A stretch of 40,185 nucleotides of DNA from an uncultured Clostridia bacterium (GTDB taxonomy: Bacteria > Bacillota > Clostridia > Oscillospirales > Oscillospiraceae), in assembly GCA_947649615.1 (NCBI GenBank), contig CANSSG010000024.1, positions 1 through 40,185 of the forward strand, written 5' to 3'. The notes under the pieces were generated by a model. That model made no database searches. It was given only the letters and a program-made list of their open reading frames with translations, and was not told where the DNA came from. The translations under genes and the position numbers were made by a program. Below, in pieces: positions 14,642 through 23,067 of the stretch (position 1 is the first letter of the stretch; every line of letters starts with the position of its first letter).

Positions 14642-16120
14642 ATGGACCGCAGCAGCGGGATTTTACTGCCTATCACCGCCCTCCCCTCCCCATACGGCAT
14701 CGGCACGTTCGGAAAGGAAGCGTATGCCTTCGCCCGCTTCCTTAAGGCCGCAGGGCAGAAATATTGGCAGCTCCTACCCTTGGGACCGACCAGCTACGGC
14801 GACAGCCCTTACCAGAGCTTCTCCACCTTCGCCGGAAACCCCTACTTCATCGACCTGGATATGCTCAAAGAAGACGGCCTGTTGGCCCAATCAGACCTGG
14901 ACGGCGTTGACTGGGGGGACGAACCCCGTTATGTGGATTACGGCAAAATCTACAAAGCCCGCTTTGCCGTCCTCCGCAAGGCCTTCCGCGTGGGATATCC
15001 CAGGGATGTGGAAAAAGTGGACGCCTTCCGGAAGGAAAACCCGTGGCTGGACAATTACGCCCTCTATATGGCCGTTAAAAGCCATTTCGGTATGAAAAGC
15101 TGGCTGGAATGGCCCGATGAGGGCATCCGGCTCCGGAAAAAGGACGCCGTCGCCCACTATAGCCGGGAACTGGCGGAGGATGTGGATTTCTACGCCTACC
15201 TGCAATTCCTCTTCTTCCAGCAGTGGAACGCCCTGCGGGATTATATCCATTCCTTGGGCATCTCCATCATAGGCGACCTGCCAATCTATGTGGCTATGGA
15301 CTCCGCCGATGTGTGGGCCGAGCCGGAGTTTTTCCAGCTGGGCGAGGACCTCGTCCCTACGGAGGTCTCCGGTGTGCCGCCGGACTACTTTACAGCCGAC
15401 GGCCAGCTTTGGGGCAACCCCCTCTATGACTACGAGCGGATGAAAAAGGACGGCTACGGCTGGTGGATCCGCCGCATCGAGGGCGCGGGGCATCTGTTTG
15501 ATGTGATCCGCATCGACCACTTCCGGGGGCTGGAAAGCTATTGGGCGGTGCCTTACGGCGCGGAAACCGCGAAAAACGGCCGCTGGCGCAAAGGGCCGGG
15601 TATGGAACTGGTGGGAACCTTGACGCAGTGGTTCCACGATTTGCAGTTTATCGCCGAGGACTTGGGATTCTTGACCCCCGCCGTTCATGAACTGCTGGAA
15701 GAATCCAAACTGCCGGGGATGAAGGTGTTGGAGTTTGCCTTCGACGCCAGAGAGCCTAGCAACTATCTCCCCCATACCTACAACCATCACTGCGTATGCT
15801 ATGTGGGTACCCATGACAATGAGACCGTTATGCAATGGCGGGAGCAGGCCGATAAGGCTAACGTCTCTATGGCGCGTAAGTACCTGGGGCTAAATGAGGC
15901 GGAGGGCTTCCATTGGGGCATGATCCGGGGCGGGATGTCCTCTGTGGCAGATACTTTTGTGGTCCAGATGCAGGACTGCCTGGGTCTGGGCGCGGAGGGC
16001 CGTATGAATACCCCCGGCACACCCGAGGGCAACTGGCGCTGGCGGCTGCTGCCCGGTGAAGCCAGCCCCGCATTATCGAAAAAAATGCTGGTTTATGCGA
16101 GAATGTACGGAAGAACTTAA
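14642..16120 (+). CDS. malQ: 4-alpha-glucanotransferase (GH77)
   Basis: 492 residues, typical for bacterial amylomaltase. It transfers alpha-1,4-glucan segments between maltodextrins in the cytoplasm. The family start RSSGILLPITALPSPYGIG is intact, followed by YWQLLPLGPTSYGDSPYQSF, GDLPIYVAMDSADVWAEPEF, VIRIDHFRGLESYWAVP with the catalytic Asp nucleophile region, FIAEDLGFLTP with the acid/base Glu region, and YVGTHDNETVMQW with the transition-state Asp. ATG 14642 follows AAAGAGTGATCGCTT. No maltose transport or phosphorylase gene lies nearby, so it may serve glycogen turnover from elsewhere. Confidence 0.95.
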   Translation: MDRSSGILLPITALPSPYGIGTFGKEAYAFARFLKAAGQKYWQLLPLGPTSYGDSPYQSFSTFAGNPYFIDLDMLKEDGLLAQSDLDGVDWGDEPRYVDYGKIYKARFAVLRKAFRVGYPRDVEKVDAFRKENPWLDNYALYMAVKSHFGMKSWLEWPDEGIRLRKKDAVAHYSRELAEDVDFYAYLQFLFFQQWNALRDYIHSLGISIIGDLPIYVAMDSADVWAEPEFFQLGEDLVPTEVSGVPPDYFTADGQLWGNPLYDYERMKKDGYGWWIRRIEGAGHLFDVIRIDHFRGLESYWAVPYGAETAKNGRWRKGPGMELVGTLTQWFHDLQFIAEDLGFLTPAVHELLEESKLPGMKVLEFAFDAREPSNYLPHTYNHHCVCYVGTHDNETVMQWREQADKANVSMARKYLGLNEAEGFHWGMIRGGMSSVADTFVVQMQDCLGLGAEGRMNTPGTPEGNWRWRLLPGEASPALSKKMLVYARMYGRT

Positions 16121-16126
16121 TAACAC

Positions 16127-16163
16127 AGGCCGTCCGGCTGAAACCAGCCGGACGGCCTTTTCC
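16127..16163 (+). terminator. malQ/glnN convergent terminator
   Basis: AGGCCGTCCGGCTG and CAGCCGGACGGCCT form a perfect 14-bp stem with an AAAC loop, followed on the plus strand by TTTTCCTT. The minus-strand side lacks a good T run, so it mainly serves malQ. Confidence 0.9.
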
Positions 16164-18260
16164 TTACTTTATAGAAAACAGCAGGTCAGTGTAGCTGGGA
16201 TAGGGCCAGGCATCTCCGGCGGTGATGGACTCCAGCTCGTCTACTGCCGTGCGCAGCCTGCTCATGATGTCAAATACGGTGTAGCGGTAATAGTGGGCGG
16301 CTTCGTAGGCGTCCTTCCCCGGAGATACGGACAGGGCGCCCTCTAAGGCGCGGGCCTGCCGCATCATCGCCCCAGACAGCGCGCTCAGCTTCCGCAGCAG
16401 CTCCTCTTCGTCCGAGCAGTCCAGGTCCGCAAGCACGGACTTCTTCGCCGCTACGCCGGACGCTATGGAACCAGAAAAGGCGCTGACCGCCGGGAAAATG
16501 CCCCGCTTTACCATGTCAATCATCGTCCGGGCTTCAATGCCGACGACTTCGCAGTAGTTTTCCAGATGGATTTCGTTCCGGGCCGCAAGCTCTTCCCGGG
16601 TGAATACCTTGTGCTTGCTGAACAGCTCTACGTGCTTGGGCTGCAAGTACGTCTTCAGCGCATCGGCGGTACAAGTCAAGTTGCTCAGGCCGCGCTTCCG
16701 GGCTTCCTGCACCCAGGCGTCCTCATAGCCGTTGCCGTTGAAAATAATCCGCTGATGCTCAGTAAAGGCTTTCTGCACCAACTCATGGAGGGCCGTATTG
16801 AAATCTGCCGCGCCTTCCAGCGCGTCCGCGAACTGGGACAGCTCCTCGGCCATGATGGTGTTCAGGGCAATGTTCGGGCCGGATATGGACTGGCTGGAAC
16901 CGAGCATGCGGAATTCAAACTTGTTGCCGGTAAAGGCCAGGGGCGACGTGCGGTTCCGGTCCGTGGTGTCCTGGGGTACCGGCGGCAGGGCGTCTACGCC
17001 AATGGAAATGCTCTTCATCCGCTGGTCTACATATTTGGTGCCGTGGATGATGGCGTCTACAATGGCCGTCAGTTCGTCTCCCAGAAATACGGAAATAATG
17101 GCCGGCGGCGCTTCCTGCGCCCCCAGGCGGTGGTCGTTGCCGGGGTTCGCCACAGAGCAGCGCAGCAGGTCTTGGTACTCGTCCACACCCTTGATAAACG
17201 CCGCCAAAAACAGCAGGAACCGGGCGTTCTGGCTGGGAGTGGAGCCAGGCTTAAACAGGTTCATGCCGGTGTCGGTGCTCAGGGACCAATTATCATGTTT
17301 GCCGGAGCCATTGACCCCGGCGAAGGGCTTTTCATGAAGCAGGCAGACCATGTTGTGCCGCCCGGCTACCTTCTTCATGATCTCCATGGTAAGCTGGTTG
17401 TGGTCGCAGGCGGTGTTGGCATCGTTATAGATGGGGGCCAGCTCGTGCTGGGCGGGCGCAACCTCGTTGTGCTTCGTCTTTGCCAGGATGCCCAGCTTCC
17501 AAAGCTCCTCATCCAACTCCTGCATATACGCCGCTACCCGCGGCTTGATGGTGCCGAAGTAGTGGTCCTCCAATTCCTGGCCCTTGGGCGGCTTTGCCCC
17601 GAACAGGGTCCGGCCCGTGAGAACCAAGTCCTCGCGGCGGTTGAACACGTCCTTGTCAATGAGGAAATATTCCTGCTCCGCCCCCACTTGGCTGATGACC
17701 TTCTTCACATCCACGTCCCCGAACAGGCGCAGGACGCGCACCGCCTGACGGCTCAGCTCCTCCATGGAGCGCAAAAGAGGGGTCTTTTTATCCAGGGATT
17801 GCCCGCTGTAGGAGCAGAACACCGTGGGAATGCACAGGCTGCCGTCCTTGATGAACGCAAAGGCAGTGGGGTCCCAGGCGGTATAGCCCCGGGCCTCGAA
17901 GGTCGCCCGCAGGCCGCCGGAGGGGAAAGAGGACGCATCCGGCTCCCCCCGCACCAGCTCCTTTCCCGAAAAAAGCATCAGGACACGACTGGCCCCTTCG
18001 GGGGTGATGAAGCTGTCGTGCTTCTCGGCGGTCACGCCCGTCATGGGCTGGAACCAGTGGGTGTAGTGGGTGGCGCCGTGGTCCATTGCCCAGTTCTTCA
18101 TTTCCGCCGCCATCTCGTGGGCGGTTTCCAGGGAGAGCGGCGTACCTTCCTCCACACACTTCTTCCATGCCCGGTAGCAGGTGGCGGAAAGACGCTGCTT
18201 CATAACGTCCTCATTAAAAACCAAGCTGCCAAACATGCTGGTCACTTTTTCCTTTCCCAT
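16164..18260 (-). CDS. glnN: glutamine synthetase type III
   Basis: 698 residues, the usual length of GSIII (about 700, far longer than GSI). It makes glutamine from glutamate, ammonia and ATP. Recognisable stretches are FGSLVFNEDVMKQRLSATCY at the start, HWFQPMTGVTAEKHDSF, GGLRATFEARGYTAWDPTAF, VGAEQEYFLIDK, HNEVAPAQHELAPIYNDAN, GVNGSGKHDNWSL, and RTSPLAFTGNKFEFRMLGSS. The GSIII-specific C-terminal region follows. ATG 18260 follows GAAAGGAGCATACCC. A TTGACA-17-TAAGAT promoter gives a leader of about 100 bases with no recognised regulatory element. No GlnR box was evident. Confidence 0.96.
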   Translation of the reverse strand: MGKEKVTSMFGSLVFNEDVMKQRLSATCYRAWKKCVEEGTPLSLETAHEMAAEMKNWAMDHGATHYTHWFQPMTGVTAEKHDSFITPEGASRVLMLFSGKELVRGEPDASSFPSGGLRATFEARGYTAWDPTAFAFIKDGSLCIPTVFCSYSGQSLDKKTPLLRSMEELSRQAVRVLRLFGDVDVKKVISQVGAEQEYFLIDKDVFNRREDLVLTGRTLFGAKPPKGQELEDHYFGTIKPRVAAYMQELDEELWKLGILAKTKHNEVAPAQHELAPIYNDANTACDHNQLTMEIMKKVAGRHNMVCLLHEKPFAGVNGSGKHDNWSLSTDTGMNLFKPGSTPSQNARFLLFLAAFIKGVDEYQDLLRCSVANPGNDHRLGAQEAPPAIISVFLGDELTAIVDAIIHGTKYVDQRMKSISIGVDALPPVPQDTTDRNRTSPLAFTGNKFEFRMLGSSQSISGPNIALNTIMAEELSQFADALEGAADFNTALHELVQKAFTEHQRIIFNGNGYEDAWVQEARKRGLSNLTCTADALKTYLQPKHVELFSKHKVFTREELAARNEIHLENYCEVVGIEARTMIDMVKRGIFPAVSAFSGSIASGVAAKKSVLADLDCSDEEELLRKLSALSGAMMRQARALEGALSVSPGKDAYEAAHYYRYTVFDIMSRLRTAVDELESITAGDAWPYPSYTDLLFSIK

Positions 18261-18360
18261 GGGTATGCTCCTTTCTCACCGCGGCGGAAACCTGCCACAT
18301 ATACATATGCAAAAAGCCCCCAGATCACCTGCCGCCGTATACCTTTTTTAAGATGGGCGT

Positions 18361-18389
18361 ATCTTACCCCCAAATGATTTGATTGTCAA
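18361..18389 (-). promoter_or_regulatory. glnN promoter
   Basis: On the minus strand TTGACA (18384-18389), 17-bp spacer, TAAGAT (18361-18366). Confidence 0.8.
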
Positions 18390-18523
18390 GCGCAAATGTT
18401 GGCGCGTCCGGCGCGAATCCCTCCGGCGGCCCGCATTGGGGCCGGACAGCGGACAGCTTGTCCGTGAAATAACTACATTCCCGGTTCTGTTTGACAGCCA
18501 CCGGCGGGGGCGGGACGCCGCCT

Positions 18524-18556
18524 ACAAAAATCCCAGCCCCCAGGGGCCGGGATTTG
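18524..18556 (-). terminator. terminator of the cobT-cobU unit
   Basis: On the minus strand AAATCCCGGCCCC pairs with GGGGGCTGGGATTT (one mismatch) and ends in TTTTTG. It lies about 65 bp past the cobU stop. The rest of the interval 18390-18620 holds no convincing gene. Confidence 0.75.
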
Positions 18557-18620
18557 TAAGATACACTGATTTTTGATTTTTCTCCATTTTTCATCCCTGC
18601 GGAGTGAAAAAATCGGGGTT

Positions 18621-19187
18621 TCATCTGCTGGGAGCCTGCTTCCAGACCACCGGAAGCCCGCAGACAACCTCTACCACTTCCTCCGCCAGTAGCGCAAGAC
18701 GCTGGTGCAGGCTGCCTAAGCTTCGGATGTAGGCCATAGTCTCCGGCGGATAGCCGCCGCCGTCGGAAAAAACGTCATTGCTGACTACCAGCAGCAGGGC
18801 GGCGCGGGCTTGCAGCAGCGTCAGTCCGGTGAAAATGCGGTCCTCCGCCAGGGCGGGGCCTGCGCCGGATGGAGACCATATCTCGTTGGCCAGCAGATTC
18901 CCTAAGTCCTCCAGCAGTACAAAGTCCCCAGGCGCAGCCGCCACACCGCCTACGTCCACCGTCCGCTCTACCGTCTCAAAGGACACCCCAGCCGCCGCGC
19001 CGTGGGCTTCCCGCATGGCACGGTGGCGGGCAATCCGGGCCGGGGCTTCCGGGCTGGCGCTCTCCATAGCGGCCAGGTAGACGGCCCGCGCACCGGGGAC
19101 TTGGGCGGCCTGGGCCAGAAGGGTGCGCTCCGCCCAGGCGGATTTGCCGCTACCGCTGCCGCCGTATACCAGAATCAGACGGCCCAT
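18621..19187 (-). CDS. cobU: adenosylcobinamide kinase / adenosylcobinamide-phosphate guanylyltransferase
   Basis: 188 residues. It phosphorylates adenosylcobinamide and then attaches GMP, activating the corrin ring for nucleotide-loop assembly. The P-loop GGSGSGKSAWAERTLL (9-24) opens the protein, and RIARHRAMREAH near 54-65 holds the His that carries the GMP intermediate. FVLLEDLGNLLANEIW and VVSNDVFSDGGGYPPE are typical of the family. The start overlaps the cobT stop (TAATG), so the two are translationally coupled. CobS and CobC are not in the window. Confidence 0.92.
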   Translation of the reverse strand: MGRLILVYGGSGSGKSAWAERTLLAQAAQVPGARAVYLAAMESASPEAPARIARHRAMREAHGAAAGVSFETVERTVDVGGVAAAPGDFVLLEDLGNLLANEIWSPSGAGPALAEDRIFTGLTLLQARAALLLVVSNDVFSDGGGYPPETMAYIRSLGSLHQRLALLAEEVVEVVCGLPVVWKQAPSR

Positions 19188-20254
19188 TACAAGGGCTGGT
19201 AGGCGTCGATGCCGATGCCGTCGAAGGAGGGCATGTCAAAATACACCCTCAGGGCCATGTCCAGCAGGGGCATGGCCGATACTGCGCCAGTCCCCTCCCC
19301 TAAGGCCATCCCCAGACGGAGCAGGGGCGTCAGGCCTAACGCGTCCATCACATATCCCGCCCCCGGCTCGGCGGAAAGATGGGACGCCGTCAAGGCGTCC
19401 GCCGCCGCAGGGCAAATCCGGACGGCGCACAGCCCGGCTACCGTGGAGATGAAGCCGTCCATTACGGTGGGTACGCGCCGCAGGGCGCAGCCTAAGTAAA
19501 ATCCCGTCATGGCGGCGATGTCAAAACCGCCTACCTTGGACAGCACGTCCACGGGATTGGCGGGGTCAGGCTGGTGGAGGGCAATCGCGCGGTCAATGAC
19601 GGCAATTTTCCGCTCCAAGCCCTCGTTGGTCAGGCCTGCGCCTTTGCCGGTCATCTCCGCCGCAGGACGGCCTAAGAGAGCCGCCGCCACCGCGCTGCTG
19701 CTGGTGGTGTTGCCAATGCCCATCTCGCCAGCGGCCAGCAGGGTGTAGCCCTTATCCGCCAGCTCTGCCGCCAAGTCCAGGCCCGCCAGCAGCACCGTCA
19801 GGCACTCCTGGCGGGTCATGGCCGGTTCTTGGGAGAAGTCCTTCGTTCCCCGCGCCACCTTGATCGAGCGCATGCCGGGTACCTCTGCCAACATACCCGC
19901 GTCTACAGGCAGAACCTCCGCGCCGGTGACGGCGGACATGCAGCACACGCTGGCTTTGCCAGTCATCATATTCCCCGCCACGATAGCGGTTACGCCGCTG
20001 TCGGTCTGGGTGACCCCCTGCGCCACTACGCCGTTGTCGGCGCAAAAGCTGACAACAGCCTTCTTATACGTCCGGCGCAGGGGCGCGGCGCCAGCCATAC
20101 GCGCCAGAACATCCTCCAGTACGCCAAGGCCGTGGAGAGGCTTGGCAATCGCGTCCCAGTGGGCCTTGGCCTGGGAAATCCGCTCCCTGCAAGCGGGGCG
20201 GATGGCGGCAACCGTCTCTTGCAGGCGGCGGTCGAGATGCTCCACAGATTCCAT
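19187..20254 (-). CDS. cobT: nicotinate-nucleotide-dimethylbenzimidazole phosphoribosyltransferase
   Basis: 355 residues, normal. It makes alpha-ribazole phosphate, the lower-ligand nucleotide of cobamides, from nicotinate mononucleotide and a benzimidazole or other base. The motifs LARMAGAAPLRRTYKKAVVS, CADNGVVAQGVTQTDSGVTA, AAGEMGIGNTTSSSAVAAAL and PVDVLSKVGGFDIAAMTGFY, and the C-terminal GEGTGAVSAMPLLDMALRVY, are characteristic. ATG 20254 follows a GAAAGAAGGCAGTAAAAA site. It starts 19 bp after prfC, leaving no room for a cobalamin riboswitch. It precedes cobU. Confidence 0.94.
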   Translation of the reverse strand: MESVEHLDRRLQETVAAIRPACRERISQAKAHWDAIAKPLHGLGVLEDVLARMAGAAPLRRTYKKAVVSFCADNGVVAQGVTQTDSGVTAIVAGNMMTGKASVCCMSAVTGAEVLPVDAGMLAEVPGMRSIKVARGTKDFSQEPAMTRQECLTVLLAGLDLAAELADKGYTLLAAGEMGIGNTTSSSAVAAALLGRPAAEMTGKGAGLTNEGLERKIAVIDRAIALHQPDPANPVDVLSKVGGFDIAAMTGFYLGCALRRVPTVMDGFISTVAGLCAVRICPAAADALTASHLSAEPGAGYVMDALGLTPLLRLGMALGEGTGAVSAMPLLDMALRVYFDMPSFDGIGIDAYQPL

Positions 20255-20273
20255 TTTTTACTGCCTTCTTTCT

Positions 20274-21848
20274 TTAATTGGGTTCCACCAGTTCCAACCC
20301 CGGATTATGCTTGAGCAGATAGCCAACCGGCCACTCGCCGGAATAGGCAATCAGGCTCCGGCCCCGGAAGTCCTCCAGCAGGGCCGCGTCGGCGCAAAGC
20401 GTCAAATCCTTCGGCTCTACCGGGCTGCTCTCAATGCGGCGCAAATGGTCGTAAGGCAGGCCCGCCATGCGAAGCTCTACGCCGTATTCGGCGCGCATAC
20501 GGTACTGGAACACGTCAAATTGCAGGGTACCCACTACGCCGACAATGACTTCCTCCATGCCGGCATAGGGGATTTTGAAAATCTGAATCGCACCCTCCTG
20601 GGCAATCTGCTCGGTCCCCTTGATGAACTGCTTGCGCTTCATGGTGTCCATGGGACTGACCCGCATGAAGTGCTCCGGCTCGAAGGTGGGGATGCCCTGG
20701 AACTTGAACTTTTTCCCGGGAACCGTCACCGTGTCGCCGATGGAAAACATGCCGGGGTCGAATACGCCGATGATGTCCCCGGCGTAGGCCTCCTCAATGA
20801 TTTCACGTTCGGCGGCGAGCATCTGCTGGGGCTGGCTGAGCCGGAGCTTCTTGCCGGACTGCATGTGGTAGACCTCGCTGTCCCGCTGGAATTTCCCGGA
20901 GCAGACCCGCATAAAAGCAATCCTGTCCCGGTGGGCTTTGTTCATATTCGCTTGGATTTTAAACACAAATGCGGAGAAATCCGGGGAAAAAGCGTCAATT
21001 TCACCCTGATCGGACACCCGGCTCAGGGGCGGGGTGGTCATGCGGAGAAATTCCGCCAGGAAGGGTTCCACACCGAAGTTCGTCAGTGCGGAGCCAAAAA
21101 ACACGGGGCTGAGCTTCCCGGCCCGGACGGCTTCCATATCGAAATCCCGGCCTGCGCCCAGCAGCTCCACTTCGTCCCGAAGGGTCTGCCAGCGGGCTTC
21201 CCCGATATAATCCGCTACAGCAGGGTCTTCCAAATCCACTTCCGTAGACGCGGCTTTTTTACCGCGCCCCTCAGCGGAGAAAAAGAGGATGCTGGCTTTT
21301 TCCCGGTCATACACGCCCTGGAACTCCTTGCCGCAGCCAATGGGCCAGTTGACGGCGTAGGTGTCAATGCCCAGCTCCTTCTCCACCTCCTCGCAGAGGG
21401 AGAGGGGGTCTTTCGTTTCCCGGTCCATTTTGTTGATGAAGGTAAAAATCGGGATATGGCGCATGGCGCATACCTTAAAGAGTTTTCTTGTCTGCGGCTC
21501 CACGCCCTTCGCACCGTCAATCACCATGACGGCAGAGTCCGCCGCCATCAGGGTCCGGTAGGTGTCCTCGGAGAAGTCCTGATGGCCGGGGGTATCCAAA
21601 ATGTTGATGCAGTAGCCGTCATGCTGGAACTGCATAACGGAACTGGTGACAGAGATGCCGCGCTGTTTTTCAATTTCCATCCAGTCGGAGGTGGCCGCTC
21701 TGGCGCGCTTTCCCTTGACCTCCCCGGCCTGGGCGATGGCCCCGCCATAGAGGAGGAATTTTTCTGTCAAAGTGGTTTTGCCCGCGTCTGGGTGGGAAAT
21801 AATGGCAAATGTTCTTCTTCTTGTAATTTCTTCGTTTAATCCAGCCAT
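20274..21848 (-). CDS. prfC: peptide chain release factor 3
   Basis: 524 residues, normal RF3 length. RF3 is the GTPase that removes RF1/RF2 from the ribosome after peptide release. The P-loop SHPDAGKTTLTEK is at 18-30, the switch region QRGISVTSSVM at 61-71, DTPGHQDFSEDTYR at 84-97 and NKMD at 138-141, followed by domain 2/3 segments including VVGTLQFDVFQYRMRAEYGV. ATG 21848 follows TAGGAGGCCAAAGGAACAAA. It has a strong promoter and a structured leader of nearly 190 bases with a minimal AUG-UAG reading frame, suggesting translational or attenuation control. Confidence 0.96.
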   Translation of the reverse strand: MAGLNEEITRRRTFAIISHPDAGKTTLTEKFLLYGGAIAQAGEVKGKRARAATSDWMEIEKQRGISVTSSVMQFQHDGYCINILDTPGHQDFSEDTYRTLMAADSAVMVIDGAKGVEPQTRKLFKVCAMRHIPIFTFINKMDRETKDPLSLCEEVEKELGIDTYAVNWPIGCGKEFQGVYDREKASILFFSAEGRGKKAASTEVDLEDPAVADYIGEARWQTLRDEVELLGAGRDFDMEAVRAGKLSPVFFGSALTNFGVEPFLAEFLRMTTPPLSRVSDQGEIDAFSPDFSAFVFKIQANMNKAHRDRIAFMRVCSGKFQRDSEVYHMQSGKKLRLSQPQQMLAAEREIIEEAYAGDIIGVFDPGMFSIGDTVTVPGKKFKFQGIPTFEPEHFMRVSPMDTMKRKQFIKGTEQIAQEGAIQIFKIPYAGMEEVIVGVVGTLQFDVFQYRMRAEYGVELRMAGLPYDHLRRIESSPVEPKDLTLCADAALLEDFRGRSLIAYSGEWPVGYLLKHNPGLELVEPN

Positions 21849-22046
21849 TTTTGTTCCTTTGGCCTCCTAAATTAATTTGTTTTTTGTTCTCTTAGAGGTT
21901 TTTCTGCTACATCGGTCGTTCCTCCTGGCTGGATGATTCCCGCCGCCCCACGGCGGCCTGCGCTTTTGCTGCTGCGTTGGCTATACCGGGCAGGAAATTT
22001 CCCCTTCAAGTCGAAGCCGGGAAGAAACCTGCCCGCCAATTTTGAT
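21849..22046 (-). promoter_or_regulatory. prfC leader with start-stop ORF and long hairpin
   Basis: The leader first forms a long stem-loop (21988-22034): GGGCAGG pairs with CCTGCCC, inside that TTCTTCCC with GGGGAA, and CTTC with GAAG. A second stem GCCGCC / GGCGGC follows. Then AGGAGG, eight bases, and ATG TAG (21912-21907): a strong ribosome-binding site feeding a start codon directly followed by an amber stop. The real prfC ribosome-binding site is about 50 bases further on. Confidence 0.6.
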
Positions 22047-22075
22047 ATTATACCCATTTTTCACTCTGCTGTCAA
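22047..22075 (-). promoter_or_regulatory. prfC promoter
   Basis: On the minus strand TTGACA (22070-22075), 17-bp spacer, TATAAT (22047-22052): both boxes match consensus exactly. Confidence 0.9.
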
Positions 22076-22084
22076 TTTTTTCTG

Positions 22085-22113
22085 CTGACAAATCCACAGC
22101 CCCATGCTATAAT
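22085..22113 (+). promoter_or_regulatory. lipoprotein gene promoter
   Basis: CTGACA (22085-22090), 17-bp spacer ending TGC, TATAAT (22108-22113). It is divergent from, and 9 bp away from, the prfC -35 box. Confidence 0.85.
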
Positions 22114-22145
22114 AAAAAAATCTGGAAGAAAAAGAAGGTGCCGCC

Positions 22146-23033
22146 GTGATAGGGAAAAAAAACGCCAGCCTGGGGCTGGCAGTCTGCCTGACGTTGTGCC
22201 TGCTGAGCGGCTGCGCCGCCCTGCTGGAGCGCTCCTATGGCGTTTCCGAGCCATATGCCGACCGCTACTGGGATTCCAGCGCTGAGGATACCCTCCGGGT
22301 AGAGAGTTATCAGGATTTGGTCAACTCCCTCCTCCTGCTGGTGGAACAGCGGGCCGAGGAAGGCGTCATCCGCTGCTACGGAGAAGCCGGCGAGTACGCC
22401 CAGGCCATGGAAGCAAAAAAAGAAGTCTGCAAGGAAACAATGCTTGGCTCCTATTTCTTGAAGGATATCCAGATATCCTATGAAAGCGGGCCGAATTACA
22501 GCACCCTGACCTGCCAGATGCACTACCGGGAGGACGCGGCGGATATCGCGTCTATTATGACCCTCTCCGACAGCCAATCCCTGGTAGACCTGCTCCGTCT
22601 GGCCGTCCGCGAGGGGCTGGACAAGCTGACCGCCCGTTTTGCCTACGACACCCCGAAGGAAGAGGTCATCGCCGCTGTGGAAAGCCTCTGGCAGGAGCTT
22701 TGCCGCGCCGAAATGGAACAACAGGAAGCCATGGCGAACCTCCAGAACCAGGTGGATGCTCCGCCGGAATCGGAGCTTGCCCCGGAGGACGTAGAAAACA
22801 GTGCATCGGAGGAAGAGCCACCCCCGGCAGACAGCCCTGATGCGCCGGACCCCCAAAGCAGCATCCCTGAACCGGATGACGGGCCGGATGAGGAGCCGCC
22901 GGAGAACCCCGGTGAGGACGCGCCGCCGGAGCCGGACGAAGAACCGGTGATCGTTTACCCTCCCTGTCCCTGGGCCATCCGGTTTTACCCCAATCAGGAC
23001 GCGGCGGAAATGGTGGAAGTGCTGCTCAAGTGA
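22146..23033 (+). CDS. hypothetical lipoprotein
   Basis: 295 residues. The start is GTG 22146 after AAAAAGAAGGTGCCGCC. Residues 1-22 are a lipoprotein signal peptide (KK basic end, hydrophobic LGLAVCLTLCLL) with lipobox LSGC, so Cys23 would be lipidated and the protein anchored outside the membrane. A helical domain follows (about 40-200). Then comes a Pro/Glu/Asp-rich disordered stretch (about 203-275) resembling a cell-wall spacer, and a short conserved-looking end (VIVYPPCPWAIRFYPNQDAA). No family recognised. It is monocistronic, with its own promoter and a terminator shared with ilvE. Confidence 0.75.
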   Translation: MIGKKNASLGLAVCLTLCLLSGCAALLERSYGVSEPYADRYWDSSAEDTLRVESYQDLVNSLLLLVEQRAEEGVIRCYGEAGEYAQAMEAKKEVCKETMLGSYFLKDIQISYESGPNYSTLTCQMHYREDAADIASIMTLSDSQSLVDLLRLAVREGLDKLTARFAYDTPKEEVIAAVESLWQELCRAEMEQQEAMANLQNQVDAPPESELAPEDVENSASEEEPPPADSPDAPDPQSSIPEPDDGPDEEPPENPGEDAPPEPDEEPVIVYPPCPWAIRFYPNQDAAEMVEVLLK

Positions 23034-23038
23034 ATAGG

Positions 23039-23067
23039 GAAAAGCGGGCCAAAAGGCCCGCTTTTTA
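23039..23067. terminator. bidirectional terminator between lipoprotein gene and ilvE
   Basis: AAAAGCGGGCC AAAA GGCCCGCTTTTT forms an 11-bp stem with A and T tracts on opposite sides, so it can end transcription from both convergent genes. Confidence 0.92.

Noticed and set aside
6595-17060. Apparent enrichment of GTCTAC/GTAGAC
   Set aside because: The dozen or so cases noticed are about what chance gives for one hexamer on both strands of 40 kb.
16566-18377. 603-codon plus-strand frame
   Set aside because: Entirely antisense to glnN, a product of high GC at third positions; no start signal.
18364-18624. 86-codon minus-strand frame after cobU
   Set aside because: It spans the cobU terminator and the glnN promoter and has no recognisable sequence.
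20255-20273. Possible cobalamin riboswitch before cobT
   Set aside because: Only 19 bp separate cobT from prfC, and no B12-box was seen in the area.
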